Source: RUG12783 sp946409545 (GTDB lineage Bacteria > Bacillota_I > Bacilli_A > RF39 > UBA660). From it: 42,121 nt of DNA. Positions 13,672 to 20,834 of the stretch are shown piece by piece. The translations under genes were made by a program, and so were the position numbers. The DNA is taken from positions 1 to 42,121 of the forward strand of contig CAMJWT010000015.1 of assembly GCA_946409545.1 (NCBI GenBank), read 5' to 3'. Under the pieces are notes generated by a model. The model was not told where the DNA came from and made no database searches. It was given only the letters and a program-made list of their open reading frames with translations. Each line of letters begins with the position of its first letter. The first letter of the stretch is position 1.

Positions 13672-15176
13672 ATTATGATGAATGTTTAAAAGTTACAAAA
13701 AGATATTTACTAGCAAGAATACCTTTTATATCATATACAACAGTTGAAAAAAATAGAGCCCTTGATTTGATAACAAAAGTCTATGAAGATATTAAAATAC
13801 CTATTTTTGTTCATTCAATGTCTAAAGGTGTTTATAATATTCAAACTAAAGAGTTATTATCTGAAGAAAAGACTATTATGGGTGTTCTTGATTATATCGC
13901 TGATCAATTTAAAACAAGAGAAAATCTAACATTTGTTTTAACAGAAGCAACGGATATTAATGAAGATAGTTTAGTATCACGTTATATGATGGATGTTATC
14001 TCTCTTGCTGAAGAAAAAGGTGGAACAATCCTTGTTATAACAAGTGATCCAGTTTGGACTCATCTTCAAAGATTAGGTATGAATATTACTATGAGTCTTC
14101 CTACGGAAGAAGAAATATATAAAATTATTAAAGAAAATATTGATTATTATCGTAATCAAATTAAAATTGAGTGGGATGATGAAAATTATAAAGAAGCTGC
14201 AACTATTCTTACAGGTATAAGTGAAATTGAAATTAAAAACGTTTTATCATCACTTGTTGCTAAAGGTGAAATTGTAAAACAAGATTTAGTTGATCTTAAA
14301 TTTGCTAAAGACCGTTTATTCTCAAATATTAATGGTCTTGAAAAAATTGATATGGAAGGTTTTAATAGTTCTTTTGCGGGCCTTGATGTTTTATATAAAT
14401 GGTTAATGGAAAAGAAAGAATTATTATTGCCATCTAAAAAAGAAGAATTAAAGAAGAGAAATATTAGACCACCAAGAGGTATTTTACTTGTAGGTGTTCC
14501 AGGTTGTGGTAAATCATTATCTGCTAAAGTAATAGCAAATACATGGGAACTTCCATTATATAGACTTGATTTTGCAACTGTTCAAGGTCGTTATGTTGGT
14601 CAATCTGAACAACAATTAAAAGATGCACTAGAAACGGCAGAACATGTTTCTCCATGTATTTTATGGATTGATGAAATTGAAAAAGGTCTTGTAAATGATG
14701 GAGGAGATTCTGGTGTAACTACAAGAATGGTTGGTCAATTCTTATTCTGGTTACAAGAATGTGAAAAAGATGTCTTCGTAATTGCAACTGCAAATGATGT
14801 AACAAAATTACCTAGTGAATTACTACGTAAAGGTCGTTTTGATGAATTATTTTTCGTTGATTTACCAACAGTTAGTGAACGTTTTGATATATTAAAAATG
14901 TATATCAAGAAATATTTAAATATTGATCCACCAGAACCATTACTTCAAGAACTTGTTAAAATAACAGAAGGATTTAGTGGAGCGGACTTAGAAGCATCAA
15001 TTCGTGATATTTCATATCGATTAATCGCAGAGCCTGATTTTAAATTAACAGGTCAAACAATTATTGATAGTTTAAATAAAGTTGTTCCAATGGTTAAAAC
15101 GAATCCAGAGAAAGTTAACTTTATTCGTTCTTGGGGACATGATAGAGCTCAACCAGCTTCAAGTAGAAAAGAGTAA
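13668..15176 (+). CDS. Ycf46-like AAA+ ATPase
   Basis: This 502-aa protein has two parts. The N-terminal 225 residues (PFISYTTVEKNRALDLITKV..., with FVLTEATDI and VITSDPVW strands) form an ATPase-like fold lacking a Walker A motif, as in Ycf46-type proteins. The C-terminal AAA+ module has Walker A GVPGCGKS (276-283), Walker B ILWIDEIEK (D335, E336), sensor 1 ATAND, the arginine-finger region RKGRFDE (R387, R390) and the lid GFSGADLEASIRDI. It likely acts as a hexameric remodelling ATPase. Neither a protease domain nor a membrane segment is present. It is the last gene of a four-gene operon, before a strong terminator. Confidence 0.88.
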   Translation: MNYDECLKVTKRYLLARIPFISYTTVEKNRALDLITKVYEDIKIPIFVHSMSKGVYNIQTKELLSEEKTIMGVLDYIADQFKTRENLTFVLTEATDINEDSLVSRYMMDVISLAEEKGGTILVITSDPVWTHLQRLGMNITMSLPTEEEIYKIIKENIDYYRNQIKIEWDDENYKEAATILTGISEIEIKNVLSSLVAKGEIVKQDLVDLKFAKDRLFSNINGLEKIDMEGFNSSFAGLDVLYKWLMEKKELLLPSKKEELKKRNIRPPRGILLVGVPGCGKSLSAKVIANTWELPLYRLDFATVQGRYVGQSEQQLKDALETAEHVSPCILWIDEIEKGLVNDGGDSGVTTRMVGQFLFWLQECEKDVFVIATANDVTKLPSELLRKGRFDELFFVDLPTVSERFDILKMYIKKYLNIDPPEPLLQELVKITEGFSGADLEASIRDISYRLIAEPDFKLTGQTIIDSLNKVVPMVKTNPEKVNFIRSWGHDRAQPASSRKE

Positions 15177-15199
15177 GAGAGATTTATCTCTCTTTTTTT
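15175..15199 (+). terminator. Terminator of the AAA+ operon
   Basis: AGAGAGA (15176-15182) pairs with TCTCTCT (15187-15193) over TTTA, followed by a T run. Confidence 0.85.
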
Positions 15200-15236
15200 G
15201 TCAAGTATATAAATTCTTCTTATCAAAGAGTAATAA

Positions 15237-15265
15237 TTGATAGATTATTATGATATACTTATGAT
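15237..15265 (+). promoter_or_regulatory. Promoter of the metalloprotease-maf unit
   Basis: TTGATA at 15237-15242 and TATGAT at 15260-15265 have a 17-bp spacer. An alternative extended -10, TGATATACT, lies at 15251-15259. Either places the start site upstream of ATG 15279 and downstream of the TTG at 15237. Confidence 0.65.
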
Positions 15266-15278
15266 AGAGAGGACAAGT

Positions 15279-16445
15279 ATGAAAAATATAGATAAAAAGA
15301 TTATTATTTTTAGTTGTTTTTTATTAGTCCTTGGTTTTGTATCGATTGGAATAGGCATTATGCACGATGATGATTCAAAATTAGGTTATTATACTTTAAA
15401 AATTGATAAAAATGGTGCTTCTGATGTTGATGTATCAAAACTAGATTGTAAAATCAAAGAAGGTGGATGTGAAGTAACGTTACCTGATGCTTCTAGAAAA
15501 AAAGGTACTGTTTTAGGATACAGTTTTGATGCTAATGATACAACTCCTCAATATAAAGTTGGGGATACAATAACAATCTCTTCAAATAAAAAGATATATG
15601 TTATTTCATATGAAACTCATAAAATGAATATTGTTACGGATTCAATAGATTATTTAAGTAATGCTGATACATCATGCAATGCTTATAATAAAAATGATTC
15701 ATGTAAAATAATACCTGGAGCTTTTAATAAAAAGGGTTATGAAGTTCGTGGTTATTCAACGACAGATAAAACACAAGCCGGTTATATTTATCCCAATACT
15801 TTTGTTGAAATAGATGAAGATATTACCGTTTATCCAATATGGAATACATATACAAGAGGAAGAGAAATAAATGTAACTGATACTTTTCAAAAAGGAAGTA
15901 TGACATATGATGTTGAAGAAGGATGTCCAAGTTCAATTTATGATTCTTTCCTAGAATATTTTGAAAAGATTGAAAGACTAGCTCCATATTTAGTTATTGG
16001 GACGAAAGTATCATTCTTAACTGATAAAACCTTTAATGAAATATGGGGAACAGGTTATGTTGGTATGAACTATGGTCCAACAGATTTAAGAATGATTGAT
16101 GTACGTTGTAGTGTTGGTAATAATTATTATGCAACAATTGTTCATGAAATGGCTCATACTTGGGATTTCCATTATAAATCAATTAAAGGTAATGAAATAA
16201 CTAAACAAAATGATATTATTAATTTATATCAAGATTATAAGAAAAAAATGGATCGACCTTTTAGAGATTATTCATATACGGATATTCGTGAATTCTTTGC
16301 TGATATGGTTCGTTATTATTATTTAAAATATACGGATCCTGAACCCGAATATGAATTAAGAACATATCCATTAGATATAAAGAAAGTATTAGAAAAATAT
16401 ATTTGTATAACAAATAATAATTATGAAAGTAGTAAGTGTAAATGA
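15279..16445 (+). CDS. Exported ATLF-like zinc metalloprotease with InlB-type repeats
   Basis: This 388-aa protein has an N-terminal membrane helix (about residues 8-28). Two InlB B-repeat-like segments follow, about residues 70-120 and 143-190 (GYEVRGYSTTDK...TVYPIWN). A C-terminal metalloprotease domain has HEMAH at 289-293 and a downstream glutamate in REFFAD (E338). HExxH plus a distant E in an E-F-F-A context is typical of the anthrax lethal factor/Pro-Pro endopeptidase (ATLF, M34) clan. It likely cleaves surface or secreted substrates outside the cell. ATG 15279 is chosen because GAGAGG precedes it and the promoter lies over the upstream TTG. The stop overlaps the maf start by 4 bp. Confidence 0.8.
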   Translation: MKNIDKKIIIFSCFLLVLGFVSIGIGIMHDDDSKLGYYTLKIDKNGASDVDVSKLDCKIKEGGCEVTLPDASRKKGTVLGYSFDANDTTPQYKVGDTITISSNKKIYVISYETHKMNIVTDSIDYLSNADTSCNAYNKNDSCKIIPGAFNKKGYEVRGYSTTDKTQAGYIYPNTFVEIDEDITVYPIWNTYTRGREINVTDTFQKGSMTYDVEEGCPSSIYDSFLEYFEKIERLAPYLVIGTKVSFLTDKTFNEIWGTGYVGMNYGPTDLRMIDVRCSVGNNYYATIVHEMAHTWDFHYKSIKGNEITKQNDIINLYQDYKKKMDRPFRDYSYTDIREFFADMVRYYYLKYTDPEPEYELRTYPLDIKKVLEKYICITNNNYESSKCK

Positions 16446-17029
16446 GAATAATTTTAGCTAGTGCGTCACAAAGACGTAAAGAATTAATGGAAAAATTAAA
16501 TATTAAATATGAAGTTTTAGCATATGATCATGAAGAAATATTTGATGGCAATAAAACAATTTATGATCAATGTATGGATGTATCATATCAAAAAGGTAAG
16601 GTTGTATTTGATGATATCCCTGATGATGTAATTGTTATATCATGTGATACAATTGTGGCTTTAGATAGTGTTATTTATGGTAAACCTAAAGATAATGATG
16701 ATGCTTTCAATATGATAAAAAAACTTCAAGGAAGAACTCATGAAGTTGTAACTGCATTAACAGTTTTTAGTCGTATTAATGGTGTTAGTAATGTTGAACA
16801 AACTTATGATAAAGCCTTAGTTACCGTAGATAAGATGTGTGATGAAGAAATCAAAGAATGGGTTGATACTGGCCTTGCAATTGGCAAAGCAGGTTCCTAT
16901 GGAATTCAAGATTCTTTTGGAAGATTTATTTCGAAGATTGAAGGAGATTATTATACAATTGTAGGATTACCATTAAATAAGCTTTATAACATTCTTAAAA
17001 AATTAGAGGTGTATGATGAATTACGATAA
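16442..17029 (+). CDS. maf: Maf family nucleoside triphosphate pyrophosphatase
   Basis: This 195-aa protein has the Maf N-terminal motif ILASASQRRKELMEKL, the conserved acidic strand VISCDTIVALD (D near 72) and YGKPKDNDDAFNMIKKLQGRTHEVVTAL. It also has the C-terminal GKAGSYGIQDSFGRFI...GDYYTIVGLPLN. Maf proteins hydrolyse non-canonical or pyrimidine NTPs to NMP and pyrophosphate; this sequence resembles the dTTP/UTP type (YhdE-like), but specificity is not certain. It overlaps the metalloprotease gene (ATGA) and the following gene by 14 bp. Confidence 0.93.
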   Translation: MRIILASASQRRKELMEKLNIKYEVLAYDHEEIFDGNKTIYDQCMDVSYQKGKVVFDDIPDDVIVISCDTIVALDSVIYGKPKDNDDAFNMIKKLQGRTHEVVTALTVFSRINGVSNVEQTYDKALVTVDKMCDEEIKEWVDTGLAIGKAGSYGIQDSFGRFISKIEGDYYTIVGLPLNKLYNILKKLEVYDELR

Positions 17030-17759
17030 GTTATTAGAAGAATTAGTAAAAAATGTTGATTTTGATAAATACGATGCTTTTAGTACATCAAAATATTGTC
17101 ATTATACGAAAGTTGGAAGTAAAGATGTTGCTTTTATTTGGTGTCACTATGATAATAAAGAATTATTAGATAGGGATAGCGAATCTTTTAAAGAACTTCA
17201 AAAACGTATTAATGAAGCTAAAAAAAGAGGGGCAAGACTTCCAGGAATTCTTAGTGTATTAAAAAGTGGAGATCATTTATTTCAACTTCAAGAAAGAGTT
17301 ATGGGTAAGAAGTTAGGATATTATGAAATTCTTGCAGAAAAAACAAGAGTAGAAGATTTTATAGAAGTATTAAAAACGATTGATATTATGGCAGAAACAG
17401 GTATTAATGTTGACCAAGGATATAATTGTATGGTAGATGATGAAGGTCATATTAATTTACTTGATTGTTATCTAACATTACCTAAACAATTCCGTGTTAA
17501 TGCAAGACCATATTTATTTCATGATATGATTTTCCGTGAACCACAATATCCAAAAGAAGAAGACATTAAAGTATTAATTAAAATACTTAGAAAATTAGTT
17601 AAAGCCTGTGCTATATACTTTAATGAAAATAATCTAGATCGAGAAACAATCTATAAAGAGATTATGAATGTTATAAAGAATTATTCCTTTATATCAATGG
17701 AAGATAAAGATAAACTAATAAATGAAATATTAGATGAGACTTTACAAATAACTAAATAA
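17016..17759 (+). CDS. Protein-kinase-fold-like hypothetical protein
   Basis: This 247-aa soluble protein overlaps the end of maf. ATG 17016 is preferred over 17013 because of its spacing from AGAGGTG at 17005-17011. It has weak kinase/aminoglycoside phosphotransferase features: QERVMGKKL (92-100) like a hinge segment, and NVDQGYNCMVDDEGHINLLDC (D133, N137, D150), which resembles the catalytic loop D-x-x-x-N followed by a metal-binding D. No glycine-rich loop or clear catalytic lysine is visible, so it may be a pseudokinase or another fold. The T-box promoter for argS lies in its last codons. Confidence 0.7.
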   Translation: MNYDKLLEELVKNVDFDKYDAFSTSKYCHYTKVGSKDVAFIWCHYDNKELLDRDSESFKELQKRINEAKKRGARLPGILSVLKSGDHLFQLQERVMGKKLGYYEILAEKTRVEDFIEVLKTIDIMAETGINVDQGYNCMVDDEGHINLLDCYLTLPKQFRVNARPYLFHDMIFREPQYPKEEDIKVLIKILRKLVKACAIYFNENNLDRETIYKEIMNVIKNYSFISMEDKDKLINEILDETLQITK

Positions 17760-17768
17760 TGTTATAAT
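17741..17768 (+). promoter_or_regulatory. Promoter of the T-box leader and argS
   Basis: TTTACA at 17741-17746 and TATAAT at 17763-17768 have a 16-bp spacer, inside the 3' end of the preceding gene. Confidence 0.75.
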
Positions 17769-17774
17769 ATAGAC

Positions 17775-17971
17775 AAAAGAAGCAGTTAAAAGAATAGTAA
17801 TTAATATAACTTTATACAGTGAGATAATGGTTGGTGTGAATTATTTAAAGATATTAATGAACGTACTTTTAAACTTCATCGTTAATCGCGTTAAGATATT
17901 GAGTAATAGAATTCTATTAAAGTAGGATGGTACCACGGTAAGCGTTCCTATGTATTAGAGTTCTTTTTTTA
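17775..17971 (+). ncRNA. T-box leader (arginine) controlling argS
   Basis: The T-box sequence AGGATGGTACCACGG is at 17924-17938. Stem I closes through GAAG/TTAAAAG (17779-17792) with CTTTTAA/CTTC (17866-17877). The specifier loop has AGTA (17796-17799) opposite GAA followed by CGT (17862-17864), an arginine codon. The distal GGTTGGTGTGAA loop is at 17829-17840. The TGGT bulge (17928-17931) can pair with a 3' ACCA, matching discriminator A of tRNA-Arg(ACG) at 4596. The terminator alternative pairs AGAATTCTA...TAGGA with TCCTA...TAGAGTTCT, followed by T residues (17964-17971). Uncharged tRNA-Arg should stabilise the antiterminator and switch on argS. Confidence 0.93.
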
Positions 17972-17988
17972 TTTTTTAGGAGGATATT

Positions 17989-19707
17989 ATGATAGAAGAA
18001 ACTGAAAAATATTTATTAGAATTAATTAAATCTTTAGGTTATAGTATTGATAAAGTAACTTTGAATGTTAGTAGTAGACCTGAACTTGGTCAATTTCAAA
18101 TTAATGATGCTTTTAATTTAGCTAAAATTAATCATGAAAATCCTCGTGCTATAGCAGAAAAGATTGTAAGTAATCTTGATAATCGTTTTACAAATGTTAA
18201 TATTGCGGGAGCAGGTTTTATTAATCTATCATTTAGTGATCAATATATTATTGATTATTTAAATAAAGGAATTGATGATTTTAATATTTTTGTAAATAAA
18301 CAAAAAGAGAAAACAATCATTTTTGATTATGGTGGATCTAATGCTGCTAAAGCATTGCATGTAGGACATATGCGTTCTGCTAATATTGGAGAAGCTGTTA
18401 AAAGACTTGCTAAATTAATGGGTAATAAAGTTATTGGTGATGTTCATCTAGGAGACTTAGGTAGACAAGCTGGTATGCTAATATCAGAATATAAAAGAAT
18501 GGAACCTGATTCTGTCTTCTTTGATCCTAATTATACTGGAGAATATCCTAATATTAATTTAACAGCTGAAGATTTAGGTAAAATGTATCCTAAAGCTAAT
18601 ATTGATGCAAGTAATAATCCTGAACGTATGGAAGAAGTACGTCATATTACAGCTGAGATTGATAAAGGAAATAGAGCATATACAGAACTTTGGAAACAAA
18701 TGGTTAAAATTAGTAAAGAAGTTATTGTTAAAACATATGACCATTTAAATTGTCATTTTGAATTATTTGAAGGTGAACTAGATGCTTTCCCATATATTCC
18801 TAAAGTTCTTGAAATCATGAAAGATTATTTATATGAATCTGATGGAGCTCTTGTTTGTGATGTTAAAAAAGAAGATGATAATAAACCTGTTCCACCACTA
18901 ATTGTTATTAAAAATGATGGAGCAACGATTTATGCAACACGTGATCTTGGAACAATATATTCAAGAATGGAAAGATTTAATCCAGATGAAATATGGTATT
19001 TCACTGATGATCGTCAATCATTATATTTTGAACAAGTCTTTAGAGCTAGTTATAAAACAGGACTTGTTAATGAAAATACTAAATTATATCATTTTCCTTT
19101 TGGAACCATTAATGGTAGTGATGGAAAACCATTTAAAACCCGTGATGGTGGGGTAATGACATTAGATGCTTTAATCGAATTAATTAATAGTGAAATAGAG
19201 AAGAAGATTAAAGAAGAAATAACAGGCGAAGAAAGAGAAGAAATCGCTGATAAATTAACAATCGCAACTTTAAAATTCGCGGACTTACTTCCATTTAGAA
19301 AAACCGATTATATCTTTGATCCTGTTAAATTTTCATCTCTTGATGGTAAAACAGGACCATATATTTTATATACAATTGTTCGTATTAAATCATTACTTCG
19401 TAAAGTAGAAGATAAAGAATATAAATTAAAAGTAATTGATAATGAAGAGGTTAGAGACATTTTAGTTAAATTATTAAGCCTTAATAATGTTTTAGATAAA
19501 TCTTATAATGAAGCTTCTTTAAATTATATTTGTGAATATTTATTTGATTTATTAAGTTTATATAATAAATTCTATAATAATCATAGTATCTTACAAGAAG
19601 AGAATTTAGATATAAGAGAAAGTTATCTTGCATTAACAAAATTAGTTTACAACGTAGCTCATAATTTACTTAATGTATTAGCAATCGAAGAAGTGGAGAA
19701 AATGTAA
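17989..19707 (+). CDS. argS: Arginyl-tRNA synthetase
   Basis: This 572-aa class I aminoacyl-tRNA synthetase charges tRNA-Arg. It shows the N-terminal Arg-tRNA synthetase domain with ELGQFQINDAF, the HIGH-type motif HVGHMRS (124-130), GDVHLGDLGRQAG, IYATRDLGTIYSR, a KMSK-equivalent region GSDGKPFKTRDGGVMTL and the C-terminal DALR anticodon-binding region (YILYTIVRIKSLL to the end). AGGAGG at 17979-17984 precedes the ATG. It is under an arginine T-box. Its stop overlaps the next start by one base. Confidence 0.97.
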   Translation: MIEETEKYLLELIKSLGYSIDKVTLNVSSRPELGQFQINDAFNLAKINHENPRAIAEKIVSNLDNRFTNVNIAGAGFINLSFSDQYIIDYLNKGIDDFNIFVNKQKEKTIIFDYGGSNAAKALHVGHMRSANIGEAVKRLAKLMGNKVIGDVHLGDLGRQAGMLISEYKRMEPDSVFFDPNYTGEYPNINLTAEDLGKMYPKANIDASNNPERMEEVRHITAEIDKGNRAYTELWKQMVKISKEVIVKTYDHLNCHFELFEGELDAFPYIPKVLEIMKDYLYESDGALVCDVKKEDDNKPVPPLIVIKNDGATIYATRDLGTIYSRMERFNPDEIWYFTDDRQSLYFEQVFRASYKTGLVNENTKLYHFPFGTINGSDGKPFKTRDGGVMTLDALIELINSEIEKKIKEEITGEEREEIADKLTIATLKFADLLPFRKTDYIFDPVKFSSLDGKTGPYILYTIVRIKSLLRKVEDKEYKLKVIDNEEVRDILVKLLSLNNVLDKSYNEASLNYICEYLFDLLSLYNKFYNNHSILQEENLDIRESYLALTKLVYNVAHNLLNVLAIEEVEKM

Positions 19708-20486
19708 TGAGAAAAACTTTTGGAATGGTAATCGCACTACTTTTATTTCTAGGTGCATGTATATATATTGTTTTTTCAAGTCCAGTTCCTACTATTACAC
19801 ATATTAAATTTGAAGGTGATAAATCATTTATCATTGGTATAAATAATCAAGATCGAGTTACAATTTTCCGTTCACTTGACAATGATAAAACTTTCAATTT
19901 ACAACTTTTTGACAAAAAGAAATTAGAGGATGCAGCTCTTCTAATTAAAAATAGAATGAAAAGTGAAACTGTTAATGTGACAATCTTTTCAATGAATGAA
20001 AAAAATAATGAAAGACTAATTGAAATAATCAAAAAGAATCTTTCGAATATTGTTATTAAAGAACCTAAAATAGATGATTTAGTAACTTATTCTGATGAAG
20101 TTGTATATGATTTAGAAAGTACATATACGAAAGAAGAAATAACTAATATAAGTCGTGAAATCGGTGATAGTATCAAAGAATATGTTGATAAGAAATTAAT
20201 TATACTTGAAAGTGATGATATTGATACTATAAAAGAAAAAGTAAGTACTCTTGATTTTACTAATTACGATTTAGTTAATTATGATTTATCTAAATATAAA
20301 TTAACAGTATATCCATATAGTAGTTATAGTATTGAATTTAATTATAATGAAGAATTTACATATCATATTAAATTAAATCTAGAACTTAAAGAAGTAAAAG
20401 AAAATAGAACAGAAATATATAAATATACATATAATCATAGTACTGATGAAATAAGTGATTATAAAACGATATTTTATGAATATTAG
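19707..20486 (+). CDS. Membrane-anchored hypothetical protein
   Basis: This 259-aa protein has one N-terminal membrane helix (about residues 5-24) and an outer domain of about 230 residues. The outer domain is rich in Asp, Glu, Lys and Tyr with no recognised motif. An interior stretch, KMKSETVNVTIFSMNEKNNERLIEIIKKN-like (about residues 90-112), is helical. It begins on the last base of argS (TAATG), so it is translationally coupled and under T-box control. Its relation to arginine supply is unknown. Confidence 0.75.
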   Translation: MRKTFGMVIALLLFLGACIYIVFSSPVPTITHIKFEGDKSFIIGINNQDRVTIFRSLDNDKTFNLQLFDKKKLEDAALLIKNRMKSETVNVTIFSMNEKNNERLIEIIKKNLSNIVIKEPKIDDLVTYSDEVVYDLESTYTKEEITNISREIGDSIKEYVDKKLIILESDDIDTIKEKVSTLDFTNYDLVNYDLSKYKLTVYPYSSYSIEFNYNEEFTYHIKLNLELKEVKENRTEIYKYTYNHSTDEISDYKTIFYEY

Positions 20487-20493
20487 GAGTAAT

Positions 20494-20733
20494 ATGAAAG
20501 AGTTTGCAACAGAAGATGATTTCTTAGTAAAAAGAAGTAATGGTTTACTATTAAGTAATAATGATGTAAAAATCTTAGAAAGATATGATATTAATTATAA
20601 TTCTTGTAAAGACTTATCTGAATTAATCTATTTAATAGAAGATTATTTAGAAGATACCGATGAATGTGTTGATTTAGAAGAATTAAGTATAAAACTTTCT
20701 GAATTTAATTATTATCACAATACTAATAAATAA
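20494..20733 (+). CDS. Small acidic hypothetical protein
   Basis: This 79-aa protein (pI low, many Asp/Glu) begins at ATG 20494 with AGGAG at 20485-20489. Upstream in-frame starts at 20455 and 20476 lie inside the previous gene and lack this site. The sequence LLLSNNDVKILERYDINYNSCKDLSELIYLIEDYLED suggests a small helical fold. Family not recognised. A terminator follows directly. Confidence 0.7.
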   Translation: MKEFATEDDFLVKRSNGLLLSNNDVKILERYDINYNSCKDLSELIYLIEDYLEDTDECVDLEELSIKLSEFNYYHNTNK

Positions 20734-20761
20734 AATATCCACAATTATGTGGATATTTTTT
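20734..20761 (+). terminator. Terminator of the argS operon
   Basis: AATATCCACA (20734-20743) pairs with TGTGGATATT (20748-20757) over ATTA, followed by T residues. Confidence 0.85.
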
Positions 20762-20775
20762 ATAATCAAACGATA

Positions 20776-20804
20776 TTGAATATTTAGTATATATTTAGTA
20801 AAAT
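20776..20804 (+). promoter_or_regulatory. Promoter of the SipW/BsaA-like operon
   Basis: TTGAAT at 20776-20781 and TAAAAT at 20799-20804 have a 17-bp spacer. Transcription would cover 20835 to about 25202. Confidence 0.7.
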
Positions 20805-20834
20805 TAATATGTAGGATATTAAAGGATTGATAAT

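Noticed and set aside
15237..15278. Upstream TTG start for the metalloprotease gene
   Set aside because: The codon lies in the -35 hexamer; ATG 15279 has a GAGAGG site and starts the natural signal-anchor.
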